Shown: positions 8,999 to 17,921 of the stretch, piece by piece
How the letters are laid out: each line of letters begins with the position of its first letter
Position numbering within the stretch: the stretch's first letter is position 1
DNA from: Geobacteraceae bacterium
GTDB lineage: Bacteria; Desulfobacterota; Desulfuromonadia; Geobacterales; Pseudopelobacteraceae
DNA length: 64,000 nt
Reading direction: 5' to 3'
Assembly: GCA_016720395.1 (NCBI GenBank)
Contig: JADKKR010000004.1
Coordinates: 62,001-126,000 of the forward strand
Notes under the pieces: model-generated
Database searches by the model: none
The model's input: the letters and a program-made list of their open reading frames with translations, nothing else
Told to the model about the DNA's origin: nothing
Translations under genes and position numbers: made by a program

Positions 8999-11905
8999 TT
9001 ACCATTTAGGAGTTTTCTGGAAATGGCAGGAAACATTGGAGCAGGTACCTGATACGTGTAATGATCCATCCAGGTTATTCGAGGTATATTTCGGAACCCT
9101 ACTTTGAGAGAATCTAACTTTTGATTCAATGCTCACTTTTACATTGCTCGGCTGTATTGCCAGTCCTGTTTTATGGTCTGCCTCACTATGGCAGGGTGTG
9201 CATTTCGCAAATCCATCAGCAGCCACGGCAAGAGGGTCAACATGGCCTGCAATAGTGTGAGCACCACCGCCTCCTGTATAGTTTTCCATACGTGCATCAG
9301 CCCAGTTATTGGTTGATCCGGTAAATCGCTTATTGGACGGTGGATACCCATGACATCCATTGCATCCGCCACCTTCGATTGTGCCGTTAACGTGTTTTGT
9401 CTTATCAATGAATATATTAGCGTAGCTGTTTCCGATTGGATTCACGTTAGGATGACAGTTGCATCCTGTCGTCGGGAAGCCCGTTGGTGTTGCTATACCG
9501 TTATGCGGCGTTGTAGCCGGAGGGAAGCCGTGGCATGTACCACACGCTGCCGGAGTAAGCGTAGCTGGCAAATAAGTCGTGCTGTTCCATACAGGAGACT
9601 TGTTAGTGCCTCCAGTTTGAGCTGCACCGTGACAGTAGGTGTTTGAGCAGACCCCCCCTGTGAATGTCGGTGACAAGGTGCCATTCTTTGTTGCCAGCGC
9701 ACTCCAGTCAAAACTGGTAGTACCGTTCATATGTCCCGGAGTATTAAGTGCGACGGTACCATGACAATCCGAACAGGCAGCGTTGCCTGACATGGCATAG
9801 GTACTGTTGAGATGTGATACGTGAGCCCCGACCTTGCTGTCAGTTCTGACGGACACCTTTACCGGATATGCAGTCGTGTAGAAGGCACCGCTCGCTGTTA
9901 CTGTTGTCTGACTGCCATGACACTTGGCGCATGTTTCAGTTGTCGACCAGAGAGAGCCGCCCCACGGAAGATTAGTAGCCTGGCCATGACAATAAATAGT
10001 ATTACAGGTTCCATAGGAAGCGCTCGGAGCAAGGCGTCCGGTATCTCCGATCAAGGCATAGGTCCCGCCGGCTGGTTTGTATTGCGCAGCTGTGTTGATT
10101 CCGCTCAGATCAAACTGGACGCTGCCCTGCATATGGCTTGTATCATTGGCCGGTATGGCCGGATGGCACGTTGCGCAGGCCAGATTCAATGAACCGCCTG
10201 CATGTGCAGGATGTGAACCGTTGAGTGCATTACCATTAACAGTGTGACATTTGCCGCAGGCGACCTCTGCAGGACCTCCAACCCAAGAAGGGTTGCCGCC
10301 GGATGGCAGCGTGCCGCCGTGACAATAGACATTGGCACAGGTTCGCGTAGCGGTCGGGCTTACATTGACACTACCGACAAAAGAATATGCCGCGTTCGAT
10401 GGTGCCGGGGTGTTGTATGAACCATTTGCTGCAATCCCTCGGAAACCGGGGAATGTTCCTGGAGTTACGTCAAACTCAAGGTCGATCGTGTTGCTCGGCA
10501 TGACCTTGTTAGCATAGCGATTATGGCAGGCGTTACAATCCATTTTGCGGATGTTTACATGTGCGTTATGCGCACCTGCTGATCCATCAAGCGCACCAGT
10601 AGCAGGCGCAGCCAATCCCGCAGGGCCGCCAATGGCTGCTGTCGTCGGTGGATTGCCATGACACTTCCCGCAGGCGCCTGAGAAGGATCCGGCCTGGCTG
10701 CTATGGTAGTGGCACGTATTACAATCTTTGGCATTGTTACTGGCATGTTCCGGAGGATAAATACCGCCAGGCGCCGGCACGTCATGGCAACCCTGGCACA
10801 CACCGGTACCTTCAGCATTCTTGTATTCACGCTGACTACCGGTATATCGGAAATATACCTTACCTGGCATTCCGGCCTTCGTCACATCCCTGCGTACAAG
10901 ATAAACGTTTGTACCTTTTGTATTGTTCGGATCGTCCTTGTCGTATTCAACATGGGCACCATGACAGTCAGTACATTGAACATTCTGGTCCTTGGCATTG
11001 TGGCTTTTCTTGCTGGCATGACAGTTTGTACAGATGTTCAGTTTGTCATTCTCTGCGCTACTTACTTTTGCCCCACGACGATCAGTAACAAGAACATAAC
11101 CGTCACTGGCGCTCAGGTTTGCAAAGTTGGCCGAACCGTCAACGGTTGAACTACGTGAATCTGTATAGTGGACTCCATGGCAGGTTGAACATACAATATT
11201 GCCACCTGTTGCAGTAAGCTTTGCATTCAGATCTGACGTTGCATTGGAAGGATTTGCGTTAAGAGGCGGCTTATTGAATGCACCGGCGGTGCTGTTGTAG
11301 TTGATATTAACAGGGTGAGTTCCCGACAGATGTGATTGCTGGTTACGCGATCTGTGACAATCCAGACACATCTCGTCATTAGTGTTAGGCATACGGAGAG
11401 ATTTGCTGCCGAGCACACTACCGTTATGCATGCTATGGCAACGTACGCAGGCCAATTGATTACCTGTCCGGCCTCTGAGGTTATATCTACCCTGGGTACC
11501 CTGGGGACCGGGTGATGTCATCAGTGCCTGAATCGGGGGTTGAGCGCCAGCAGCAAGATTGTAGTCAGAACCATCCCAGCGATGCGACGTCTGTTTTAGC
11601 GTTGTACCGGCGTTCGTTGAATGCCCGCCAAAAACGATCGACGCATCTGAAGGAGAAAGCGGCTTGGCATTCGCATTTGCATCACCCTGCCTGTGACAGT
11701 GCTGGCAAGCATTATTATAAAGTGCGGGCGAGGTCTGCGATGCAGTCACAAGAAAAGCCGGCCCAAGCGAGTTAGCAGTGTGACAGGTATTGCAAGTGAT
11801 ACCCGACCCCGTGTGCGGTACCGTAGGCAACGCGGCTCCTGCATACATTGGGATTGCAATGGCAACGAGCACTATGACCCATGTCACGACAGATGTTCTC
11901 TTCAT
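8999..11905 (-). CDS. Large exported multiheme c-type cytochrome (22 or more heme motifs)
   Basis: A 968-residue protein with a cleavable signal peptide (MKRTSVV..., cleavage near AGAALP) and no lipobox, so it is predicted periplasmic or secreted. I count 18 CXXCH motifs, four CX4CH motifs (of the CSNTYCH kind) and one compressed CXCH (CNCHP, bases 9452-9463). The alternating CX4CH...CXXCH pattern with repeated segments such as GGxSPxW and CHGFPP is typical of Geobacter multiheme proteins. An AAGGAG site precedes the ATG. It is the last gene of the minus-strand cytochrome cluster. The likely role is long-range electron transfer at or beyond the outer membrane, which is inferred from family and context. 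Confidence 0.9.
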   Translation of the reverse strand: MKRTSVVTWVIVLVAIAIPMYAGAALPTVPHTGSGITCNTCHTANSLGPAFLVTASQTSPALYNNACQHCHRQGDANANAKPLSPSDASIVFGGHSTNAGTTLKQTSHRWDGSDYNLAAGAQPPIQALMTSPGPQGTQGRYNLRGRTGNQLACVRCHSMHNGSVLGSKSLRMPNTNDEMCLDCHRSRNQQSHLSGTHPVNINYNSTAGAFNKPPLNANPSNATSDLNAKLTATGGNIVCSTCHGVHYTDSRSSTVDGSANFANLSASDGYVLVTDRRGAKVSSAENDKLNICTNCHASKKSHNAKDQNVQCTDCHGAHVEYDKDDPNNTKGTNVYLVRRDVTKAGMPGKVYFRYTGSQREYKNAEGTGVCQGCHDVPAPGGIYPPEHASNNAKDCNTCHYHSSQAGSFSGACGKCHGNPPTTAAIGGPAGLAAPATGALDGSAGAHNAHVNIRKMDCNACHNRYANKVMPSNTIDLEFDVTPGTFPGFRGIAANGSYNTPAPSNAAYSFVGSVNVSPTATRTCANVYCHGGTLPSGGNPSWVGGPAEVACGKCHTVNGNALNGSHPAHAGGSLNLACATCHPAIPANDTSHMQGSVQFDLSGINTAAQYKPAGGTYALIGDTGRLAPSASYGTCNTIYCHGQATNLPWGGSLWSTTETCAKCHGSQTTVTASGAFYTTAYPVKVSVRTDSKVGAHVSHLNSTYAMSGNAACSDCHGTVALNTPGHMNGTTSFDWSALATKNGTLSPTFTGGVCSNTYCHGAAQTGGTNKSPVWNSTTYLPATLTPAACGTCHGFPPATTPHNGIATPTGFPTTGCNCHPNVNPIGNSYANIFIDKTKHVNGTIEGGGCNGCHGYPPSNKRFTGSTNNWADARMENYTGGGGAHTIAGHVDPLAVAADGFAKCTPCHSEADHKTGLAIQPSNVKVSIESKVRFSQSRVPKYTSNNLDGSLHVSGTCSNVSCHFQKTPKW

Positions 11906-12028
11906 AAAAGCTCCTTAACAACAGTGGGAACAGTTAAATCTTATGTATCAACTTGCACTGCACCAGCAGGTTATTGCGGAATCAACATACCGATACCGAG
12001 CCGCAAAGTCCCGGCACAGCCATCGCCG

Positions 12029-13831
12029 CTACAACGGTTTAATCTTGATATTGTTCATAATTACTTTGCCGCTCTTGACGTTGAATCGGCCAGTAATAAC
12101 AGTTGTTTTTCCTGGCATCTGACCATTAAATTCAGAGTCGTAACCGCCCTTGATGGTAACGGTGATGGGACGGTCTGCCGTTGCCGTATAATCCGTGAAA
12201 TCCTTCGCGGGCCAGGTTCCGGTCATTGCTTCAATCACAGATCCGCTACCCTCTGCCGTCTGATAGGAATCCTGCAATGTTTCAAGCAGCCAGCCGTCAA
12301 CATGGAAGGGCCATTGTGCTATGAAACTGGCGGTGACACTCTTGGCTGCATCCATGGTGACCTGGCAGGTTTCGTTTGTTCCAAACGCGGCGCAAGCGCC
12401 TGACCATCCGTCAAATACCGTCTTGGTTGCATCCGGAGTTGCCGTCAGCGTTACCAAGGTATTGTCAAGGATTTGTACCGTGGTGGTGGCATTCTGACCA
12501 ACCGAGGCTCCTTCATTACCGTTAATACTACCTAAACCGCTGGCTATAAGTGTCAGACCGTAATTGAGACGAGTTTTCCCGAATACAAGCTGGTTGTTCG
12601 GATACTCCGTCCCTCCGGAATTGACGGCCCTCACGAGATAGTAATAGGTTGTATTCTGATTGAGTCCACTGTTTAAATAACTGGTAGTTCCTTTCAGCAC
12701 CTCACCGAGTAGACCTACCTGCTGGCCCGCCGCATTAGAACTATACACGCGCACCTTACTGAAATCTGCGGCTGCGGGTTCGTTCCAGGTAACGGTCAGG
12801 CTGTCAAGCTGGGGGTTAATGACCTGGATATAAGTCGGCTGCATGTTGCGGTCAATGCCGAATATCGTCAGATTGCCTCCGCCGTTGGCTACGATTATAC
12901 GCTTGTTGGCGGGATCGGTCGGATCATACAGGACATCGGACGGAGCAAAAATCTTGCCCTTTACAAAACCATATCCGCCTATATCGGCAAGAAACGAGCC
13001 CCCGGTCCCCACCGTTATCGGGGTGGCTGTTGTCAAGACATACTGCCCGTCCAGAACCCTGATCCTTGATTGATACCCGTCGGCAACATAGATGCGCTCC
13101 AAATTCCCGATGCTGCTGTATTCAAACGCAATGCCCTGTGGATAGGTGAACTTAAGAAGTGCATTTGTTGCATCATAGCCAAATGGGAGTGCAACACTTC
13201 CAATTATCTTTACACCAACAGAGGGCGACAACGTCGTTGGGTCAACCAGCAGGACTGTTCCGGCCAATGAGTTTGCAACGGCCAGTTTGCCTGTCTGCGT
13301 TTCGTATGCAAGTCCTGCCGGCCGTGAGTAGCCGGCCACAGAGGTAACAAATGCATAACTTGAATTAAACTTTTTAACAGTATTTCCCTTGCCGTCTGAA
13401 ACATAAATGTTTCCCGACGGGTCCACGGCAATGCCGTTAGCGTAGGTAAATACTGTATTTGGTCCCAACGTACCTTTTTGAGTCCCGAGGACCGGATCTA
13501 TAACGGCAACCCTATCACCCTGAGTAACAAGCAGGTCACCATTCTGCGCTATGGCGACCCCAGTCCCGTTTTTTGACGTGATGATTTTTTGAATAAGCGA
13601 ACCGGCGCTATTGTATTTAAGTATACCACCAGAACCCGGATTAGTAACGTAAAGATTGCCGGAGGAATCTTTTGCAAGCCTTACTGGCGTGTCAATTTCC
13701 TCAGTAATTACAGGGAGATCGATGACATCGGGCGGTGTGGCACTCAAGGCAATATCGGTGGTTGGGTATACCGCCATAAGAAGGGATGCCACCAGGCCAA
13801 TGGTAAATATTATCCTGCTACAATGATTCAT
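12029..13831 (-). CDS. Exported NHL-repeat beta-propeller protein with Fn3 and InlB-like repeat domains
   Basis: I take the ATG at 13831, which has a GGAGG site nine bases upstream and opens a good signal peptide (MNHCSRIIFTIGLVASLLMAV); a longer frame adds 24 unsupported residues. The 600-residue product has an NHL beta-propeller (about 30-345, with repeats of the form GNIYVSDGKGNTVKKF and GIAVDPSGN), a fibronectin type III-like domain (about 350-420), a divergent InlB-type repeat (about 430-505, GLGSINGNEG and FDGWSGAC), and a C-terminal domain I do not recognise. No heme motif is present. Sitting between cytochrome genes suggests a surface or scaffold role in the conduit; that is inference. 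Confidence 0.8.
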   Translation of the reverse strand: MNHCSRIIFTIGLVASLLMAVYPTTDIALSATPPDVIDLPVITEEIDTPVRLAKDSSGNLYVTNPGSGGILKYNSAGSLIQKIITSKNGTGVAIAQNGDLLVTQGDRVAVIDPVLGTQKGTLGPNTVFTYANGIAVDPSGNIYVSDGKGNTVKKFNSSYAFVTSVAGYSRPAGLAYETQTGKLAVANSLAGTVLLVDPTTLSPSVGVKIIGSVALPFGYDATNALLKFTYPQGIAFEYSSIGNLERIYVADGYQSRIRVLDGQYVLTTATPITVGTGGSFLADIGGYGFVKGKIFAPSDVLYDPTDPANKRIIVANGGGNLTIFGIDRNMQPTYIQVINPQLDSLTVTWNEPAAADFSKVRVYSSNAAGQQVGLLGEVLKGTTSYLNSGLNQNTTYYYLVRAVNSGGTEYPNNQLVFGKTRLNYGLTLIASGLGSINGNEGASVGQNATTTVQILDNTLVTLTATPDATKTVFDGWSGACAAFGTNETCQVTMDAAKSVTASFIAQWPFHVDGWLLETLQDSYQTAEGSGSVIEAMTGTWPAKDFTDYTATADRPITVTIKGGYDSEFNGQMPGKTTVITGRFNVKSGKVIMNNIKIKPL

Positions 13832-14099
13832 AAAAATATGCCTCCATACTAAAAAGCGGGATGCCATATGCTTGTAATTGTTATTAAATATCGGCAAATA
13901 CACAAAATCGCCGACCCTTTGGTCTGCAACTCCACCCTGGGTAAATTACATCATACTGACTGAATGCTATTCACAGCTGGTTTTTTATTACTGCAAATTA
14001 GCTGCCAGTTTCGAGTTTGTTTTCGTAATGCTGTAAACAGCGTGAGGACTGCCCGCCTCTATTTTTCCAAAATCTATTGTCAAAATCAGCTCATGTCTG
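13832..14099 (-). promoter_or_regulatory. AT-rich spacer upstream of the NHL-repeat gene
   Basis: This 268-base spacer separates the NHL-repeat gene from the upstream cytochrome gene and is AT-rich, long enough for its own promoter. On the minus strand it can form a small TCGGC/GCCGA hairpin about 70 bases before the start codon. I looked for a c-di-GMP (GEMM) riboswitch consensus, common before Geobacter cytochrome genes, and did not find one. No clear -35/-10 pair stands out. Confidence 0.3.
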
Positions 14100-15839
14100 T
14101 TATTGAAACCAGTTTCTAACGTCCAGCGGGCCATGGCAGTTGTTGTTACAGCTGCCCGTTGCTCCGGTATAGCTTGTTATTCTCGTGCCCCTGATAGTGG
14201 AAGCTGCAAAACCCTTTGCCTGAGGATCTCCCGCCACAAACTCTCTTTTTCCTTTATACAACTCGTCAAAATGAGTTGCAGTCATTAGATGGCAGTCGGA
14301 ACAAGGTAGGTCATTTCCTGGGATCCATCCTTTTATATGTCCGTAATGCAGGTTGACACCTATACCCAGCGATCCAAATTGTATATTATCCCCGTTATAT
14401 ACATTAATGTACTGCCCGCCAGCATTTCCGACCGTATCTACCGGTTCATGGCAATTCAGGCAGTTCGCGAGAAAAGCCGGATCAGAGACTGAACCGGTAG
14501 TCCACGATGGAGTTGGTTTGCCGCCATGACAACTTACATTGCTGCATACACCAGCGGCATATGTTATCCCGGTTGCTTCGCCAAACAACAAATTGTTGAA
14601 ACCGAAGTTGACTGTGGCGTCGGCGTGAGAAACCTGTCCCGAACCGGATGATACCCCATGGCATTCGGAGCAGCCAATCAGCGGCAGTGTCGGGGGGAGA
14701 TGGAACGCGTGCTTGTTGCTGCCTGGCGGATTGCCGTGGCAGGAGACACACTGTGTGGGGTTGGCCACTGGATTGCTGAGCGAGCTGTGGCAACGCGTCG
14801 CCCCGATAATCGATGCAGTCCCGCACGACGGTGCTGACGGGCCGTTCACAGATCCGGTGAGTGCATGGCAGGGACTGCAGTACTCGCCTACAGAGCCAAA
14901 CGACGCTGAAGAGTGGCTGTTTGTCGTGCCGCGGCTTTGCAGCCACAAATAAGGGTGGGCCAGTCCGAGTCCCACTCCTCCGAACACACTATTCTGAGTA
15001 CCTTTGTGACATGTCTCGCAACCCTCAGGAATGTTAGTATTGCCGTTAAGCTGTTTATTGAGCCTTAAAGGGATCGTTCCATTTCCGTGACAAGCCGAAG
15101 AGCTGCATGAACTGATATTTGCGGCTGCAGCTACTCCATGGTCCGTCCTGGCCGTGTATGGCAGAGCATGCCGAGCCTGATTGTGACACATGGTGTTGTC
15201 AAAACAGCCTCCTACGCCTTTGCTTGTATATACCGCAACCCGGATTACGCCTGCTGCACTCAGGTTACTTTTAGCAGCGTGGCACTGTGCACAAACCGGG
15301 GCGTTGCTCTCATGTGTTGCCGAGTGGTTGAATCCTTTAGGATTACCCAGATAGGAGGCCCACTTTGATGCGTGTGGTGCATTTGACCCCGCCGCCTGAT
15401 GGCAACTGATGCAACCGACTCCGTTCGATTCCGGTGCACCCGCAAATGCCGCCCCGTGGCATTTAGAACAGAATGCCATGCCGGAAGTGGTCCCTGCAGC
15501 AGCGATGGCTTTCTTGGTGCCATGAGTGATGGGGACATCAAATCCCGTACCATGGGGGAATTTACCCGCATGGCAAACCATACCGCTCCTGTTATTTGAG
15601 GAACAGCTTACCTTGCTGATGCCACCTGCCGGATCTGTCAATTTGCCATGGCATTCTTCACAACTGGCGGATGCAGCAAAAAATGCATCCGGGTGTGAGC
15701 CGCCAGTCCCAGCAACGGCCCAGCCAGCGGCGTGTTTTTTGGTAGCAGGGTCTATTGTCACAGCACTTGCGTTTCCGTTGCTACACCCCCATAGAGCAAC
15801 CAGACAAAGCAGAACTATACCAAATTGCAGTATCTTCAT
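14100..15839 (-). CDS. Multiheme c-type cytochrome lipoprotein with many non-canonical heme motifs
   Basis: The start is the ATG at 15839, preceded by AGGAGA at six bases; an upstream extension of 16 residues has no such site. The 579-residue product has a lipoprotein signal with lipobox LWGC (C19). Ten CXXCH motifs begin at residues 60, 124, 143, 183, 274, 321, 364, 390, 460 and 513. Six more Cys-His motifs are unusually spaced: CX9CH (79-90), CX5CH (212-219), CX4CH (245-251 and 432-438), CX10CH (339-351) and CX3CH (564-569). It is probably the cell-surface or outer-membrane cytochrome of a porin-cytochrome conduit, resembling ExtD-type proteins in position. How many of the odd motifs carry heme cannot be told from sequence. 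Confidence 0.88.
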   Translation of the reverse strand: MKILQFGIVLLCLVALWGCSNGNASAVTIDPATKKHAAGWAVAGTGGSHPDAFFAASASCEECHGKLTDPAGGISKVSCSSNNRSGMVCHAGKFPHGTGFDVPITHGTKKAIAAAGTTSGMAFCSKCHGAAFAGAPESNGVGCISCHQAAGSNAPHASKWASYLGNPKGFNHSATHESNAPVCAQCHAAKSNLSAAGVIRVAVYTSKGVGGCFDNTMCHNQARHALPYTARTDHGVAAAANISSCSSSACHGNGTIPLRLNKQLNGNTNIPEGCETCHKGTQNSVFGGVGLGLAHPYLWLQSRGTTNSHSSASFGSVGEYCSPCHALTGSVNGPSAPSCGTASIIGATRCHSSLSNPVANPTQCVSCHGNPPGSNKHAFHLPPTLPLIGCSECHGVSSGSGQVSHADATVNFGFNNLLFGEATGITYAAGVCSNVSCHGGKPTPSWTTGSVSDPAFLANCLNCHEPVDTVGNAGGQYINVYNGDNIQFGSLGIGVNLHYGHIKGWIPGNDLPCSDCHLMTATHFDELYKGKREFVAGDPQAKGFAASTIRGTRITSYTGATGSCNNNCHGPLDVRNWFQ

Positions 15840-15849
15840 AGATATTCTC

Positions 15850-16326
15850 CTATCGGTGGCAGGTGATGCAGCGTTCGTTGTTGGCACGGCCGTGGCAGCG
15901 ATAGCAGCTGGCAGGATCTAGTTTGCCCTCGATTTTGTGCATGGTCATGAAGTTCCCGCGGTGAGGCATATCACGGTCGGGACGATTGCCATACTTGATA
16001 GAGGGTTTCATCTCGACCTGATTGGTGTGACAGTCGTTGCAGAAAGAGCTTTTATGGCAGGTGGAGCACAGTCGCTCATCGGACGATGCGTAAAACCGGT
16101 GGTTTTTCACAAAGGCGGGCGAATGATTGAAAGCATTATAAGCCTTGAGTGTACCCTTCTGGTTATCCTCATGACACTCTGTACAACTGACCTGCTGACC
16201 TGCAGCAAGAGTTTCGGGATGGGATGCAGGCAGACCGGGTATAGTCTTCATTTGAGCACAGGCTGCGAGTATCATGATCAGCCCGGCCAATGCCAGGGCG
16301 GGAAATATCTGCTGAAAAAATTTCAT
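15850..16326 (-). CDS. Small pentaheme c-type cytochrome lipoprotein
   Basis: A 158-residue lipoprotein (signal peptide with lipobox LAAC) containing five CXXCH motifs: CTECH, CSTCH, CNDCH, CYRCH and CITCH, the last almost at the C-terminus. Extra histidines (for example HSPAF, HRFYAS, MPHRGNFMTMH) could serve as distal ligands. The ATG overlaps the stop of the upstream beta-barrel gene as ATGA and has an AAAGGAGG site. Small 5-heme lipoproteins next to a barrel gene are part of some Geobacter Ext-type conduits (ExtC-like); the match here is by architecture only. It is followed closely by the larger cytochrome lipoprotein gene. Confidence 0.85.
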   Translation of the reverse strand: MKFFQQIFPALALAGLIMILAACAQMKTIPGLPASHPETLAAGQQVSCTECHEDNQKGTLKAYNAFNHSPAFVKNHRFYASSDERLCSTCHKSSFCNDCHTNQVEMKPSIKYGNRPDRDMPHRGNFMTMHKIEGKLDPASCYRCHGRANNERCITCHR

Positions 16327-17639
16327 TTTTTCCCTCCTTTGCTATCAAAGGTCATATTGTAGGTCAGACGGGCAAGACCTTTCACCTCTTCGGTGAACTG
16401 CGGATTTCTTCCATAACTGAAGTCACCGGAAAGAGCCAGATCGGGTGTAATATGATAACCAAGCGAGGCCATCGCCTCCCAAGCTGCTTTTTCACTGTTC
16501 ACTTTTTCCTTAAAGAGATAGCCAATTGCATCCACCGCAACAAAATAGATTCTACTGTCATGCATAATATACCCGCGCATCTCATGATAGGAGGCGCTGG
16601 GAGTGCCACCGATCGCGAATTCTTTTCCGGCTCGCAGGTAATGATAGCCAAGACCGCTTCTTACGGAATTGTTCAGGAAGGATAATTTGATATCGGCACC
16701 GTACCGGTCGGCGTTGCCAATTTCACGGGTATAGTGCTTGTAGTCGGCAGCAATCTCGACAGCCTTGCTGACCCCGTAGGAAGCTCTGCCGCCGAGAGAG
16801 TGTGATTTTTCTGCTGGACTAAGGGCCGCTCCGGAGAACGATGCCCAGGAGTAAAAATAATTCCGCTCGCGGTGGTCATTGTATTCACCGGTCAGGACCA
16901 GGTGCTGCAACGGCTTGACATTCATCAGGTAGCTATGCTCCGCCACGCCCTTGGTGACCGTGTTGTAGCTTGTGTGCCCCATCAGTTCAACAGATTTGTG
17001 CGGGCTGAACCAGACATCACCACCCGCCAGGCGATGATTAACGGTGGGGTAATTGACTAATGCAGGGGCGTTGGTTTCGTACTGTCCCGAGGCACCCAAC
17101 TCCAGGACCCCTTTATAGCGGTAGTTCAGCCGGCCGCCGAAATTGCCGGAGCCTTTGCCGTCACTGTTTTCGTTATAGAGCTTTTTGGTGTGCACATTGG
17201 CGCCACCAAAGGCCGATAAACCGAAACCCAGCGGCAGGTCAGTCCGGAAGCTAGCGCCGTCAATCTGCTCATTGACAATACCCTCATGCACAAAAAACCG
17301 TCCGGCACGGACATCAGCGTTGGCCGCCTTGAATCGGTACTGCAGGTACCCATAGGTCAAACTTCCGGCAAATTGATCATTGTTATAACTCTTATCCAGG
17401 ATATCACCGCGACCCCAGCCATAGACATGCAGCGAGAGATTGCCATCAGCAAGCTTTGCGGCGTCCAGACCCAAAAATTGCGTAGCCGGCACAATATCTT
17501 TCTTTGGAGCCCCTGTGTAGGCGCGCTGTTCAAAACTGACAATTGAGGTTGCGTCAACGGAAATTTCCGCCGACAACGCAGCTCCCGGAAGGGCTAGCAG
17601 TAAGCAGACAGGGATCAAGCGGGCACATGGCATTTTCAT
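16323..17639 (-). CDS. Outer-membrane beta-barrel (porin-like) subunit of a cytochrome conduit
   Basis: A 438-residue protein with a signal peptide cleaved near ALSA-EIS (about residue 23), followed by alternating hydrophobic/polar strands and aromatic-rich turns typical of an outer-membrane barrel (for example LHVYGWGRG, YLQYRFKAA, GARFFV-like strands), ending in the strand LARLTYNMTFDSK. No heme motif is present. An AGGAG site lies seven bases upstream. It is the first gene of the minus-strand set and overlaps the next cytochrome gene by four bases, as expected for a porin that holds a cytochrome across the outer membrane. ExtB/OmbB-type function is inferred from context; sequence similarity could not be tested. 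Confidence 0.75.
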   Translation of the reverse strand: MKMPCARLIPVCLLLALPGAALSAEISVDATSIVSFEQRAYTGAPKKDIVPATQFLGLDAAKLADGNLSLHVYGWGRGDILDKSYNNDQFAGSLTYGYLQYRFKAANADVRAGRFFVHEGIVNEQIDGASFRTDLPLGFGLSAFGGANVHTKKLYNENSDGKGSGNFGGRLNYRYKGVLELGASGQYETNAPALVNYPTVNHRLAGGDVWFSPHKSVELMGHTSYNTVTKGVAEHSYLMNVKPLQHLVLTGEYNDHRERNYFYSWASFSGAALSPAEKSHSLGGRASYGVSKAVEIAADYKHYTREIGNADRYGADIKLSFLNNSVRSGLGYHYLRAGKEFAIGGTPSASYHEMRGYIMHDSRIYFVAVDAIGYLFKEKVNSEKAAWEAMASLGYHITPDLALSGDFSYGRNPQFTEEVKGLARLTYNMTFDSKGGKK

Positions 17640-17921
17640 GAAGGCGCTCCTGTTGTGTGGTGAGAAAGCCTTTGAACCATTTTAAGGATATAACCAAAAC
17701 TATGCCATAAAGCAATAAGAATGTTTACACCATAACTCTTGCAAAACGGGGATCTTGCGCTCAAACCTCATTTATTACACGGTTATTTAATATGCTCCCT
17801 CTTCGTTATGGCAATTGCTTCCCCATTGCAGATAGGCTACACTTTTACAACATACGTACACTCCATCTAATCTATCGTTTGCTCAGGTCTGTCGACAGGC
17901 CCCCTATGAAGGGAAATTGCC
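17640..17921. promoter_or_regulatory. Divergent intergenic region between the conduit operon and the ABC exporter
   Basis: About 280 AT-rich bases lie between the divergent barrel gene and the ABC exporter. The region must hold the promoter for the whole minus-strand conduit operon. I see no riboswitch consensus and no convincing sigma-54 -24/-12 pair. No coding frame here resembles a known protein. Confidence 0.35.

Noticed and set aside
13832..14099. c-di-GMP (GEMM) riboswitch before the cytochrome cluster genes
   Set aside because: The consensus GGGACGCAAAGCC-type core is absent here and upstream of 17639 and 11905.
16872..17060. Plus-strand open frames opposite the barrel gene
   Set aside because: They are short, lack start signals and are explained by the minus-strand coding sequence.
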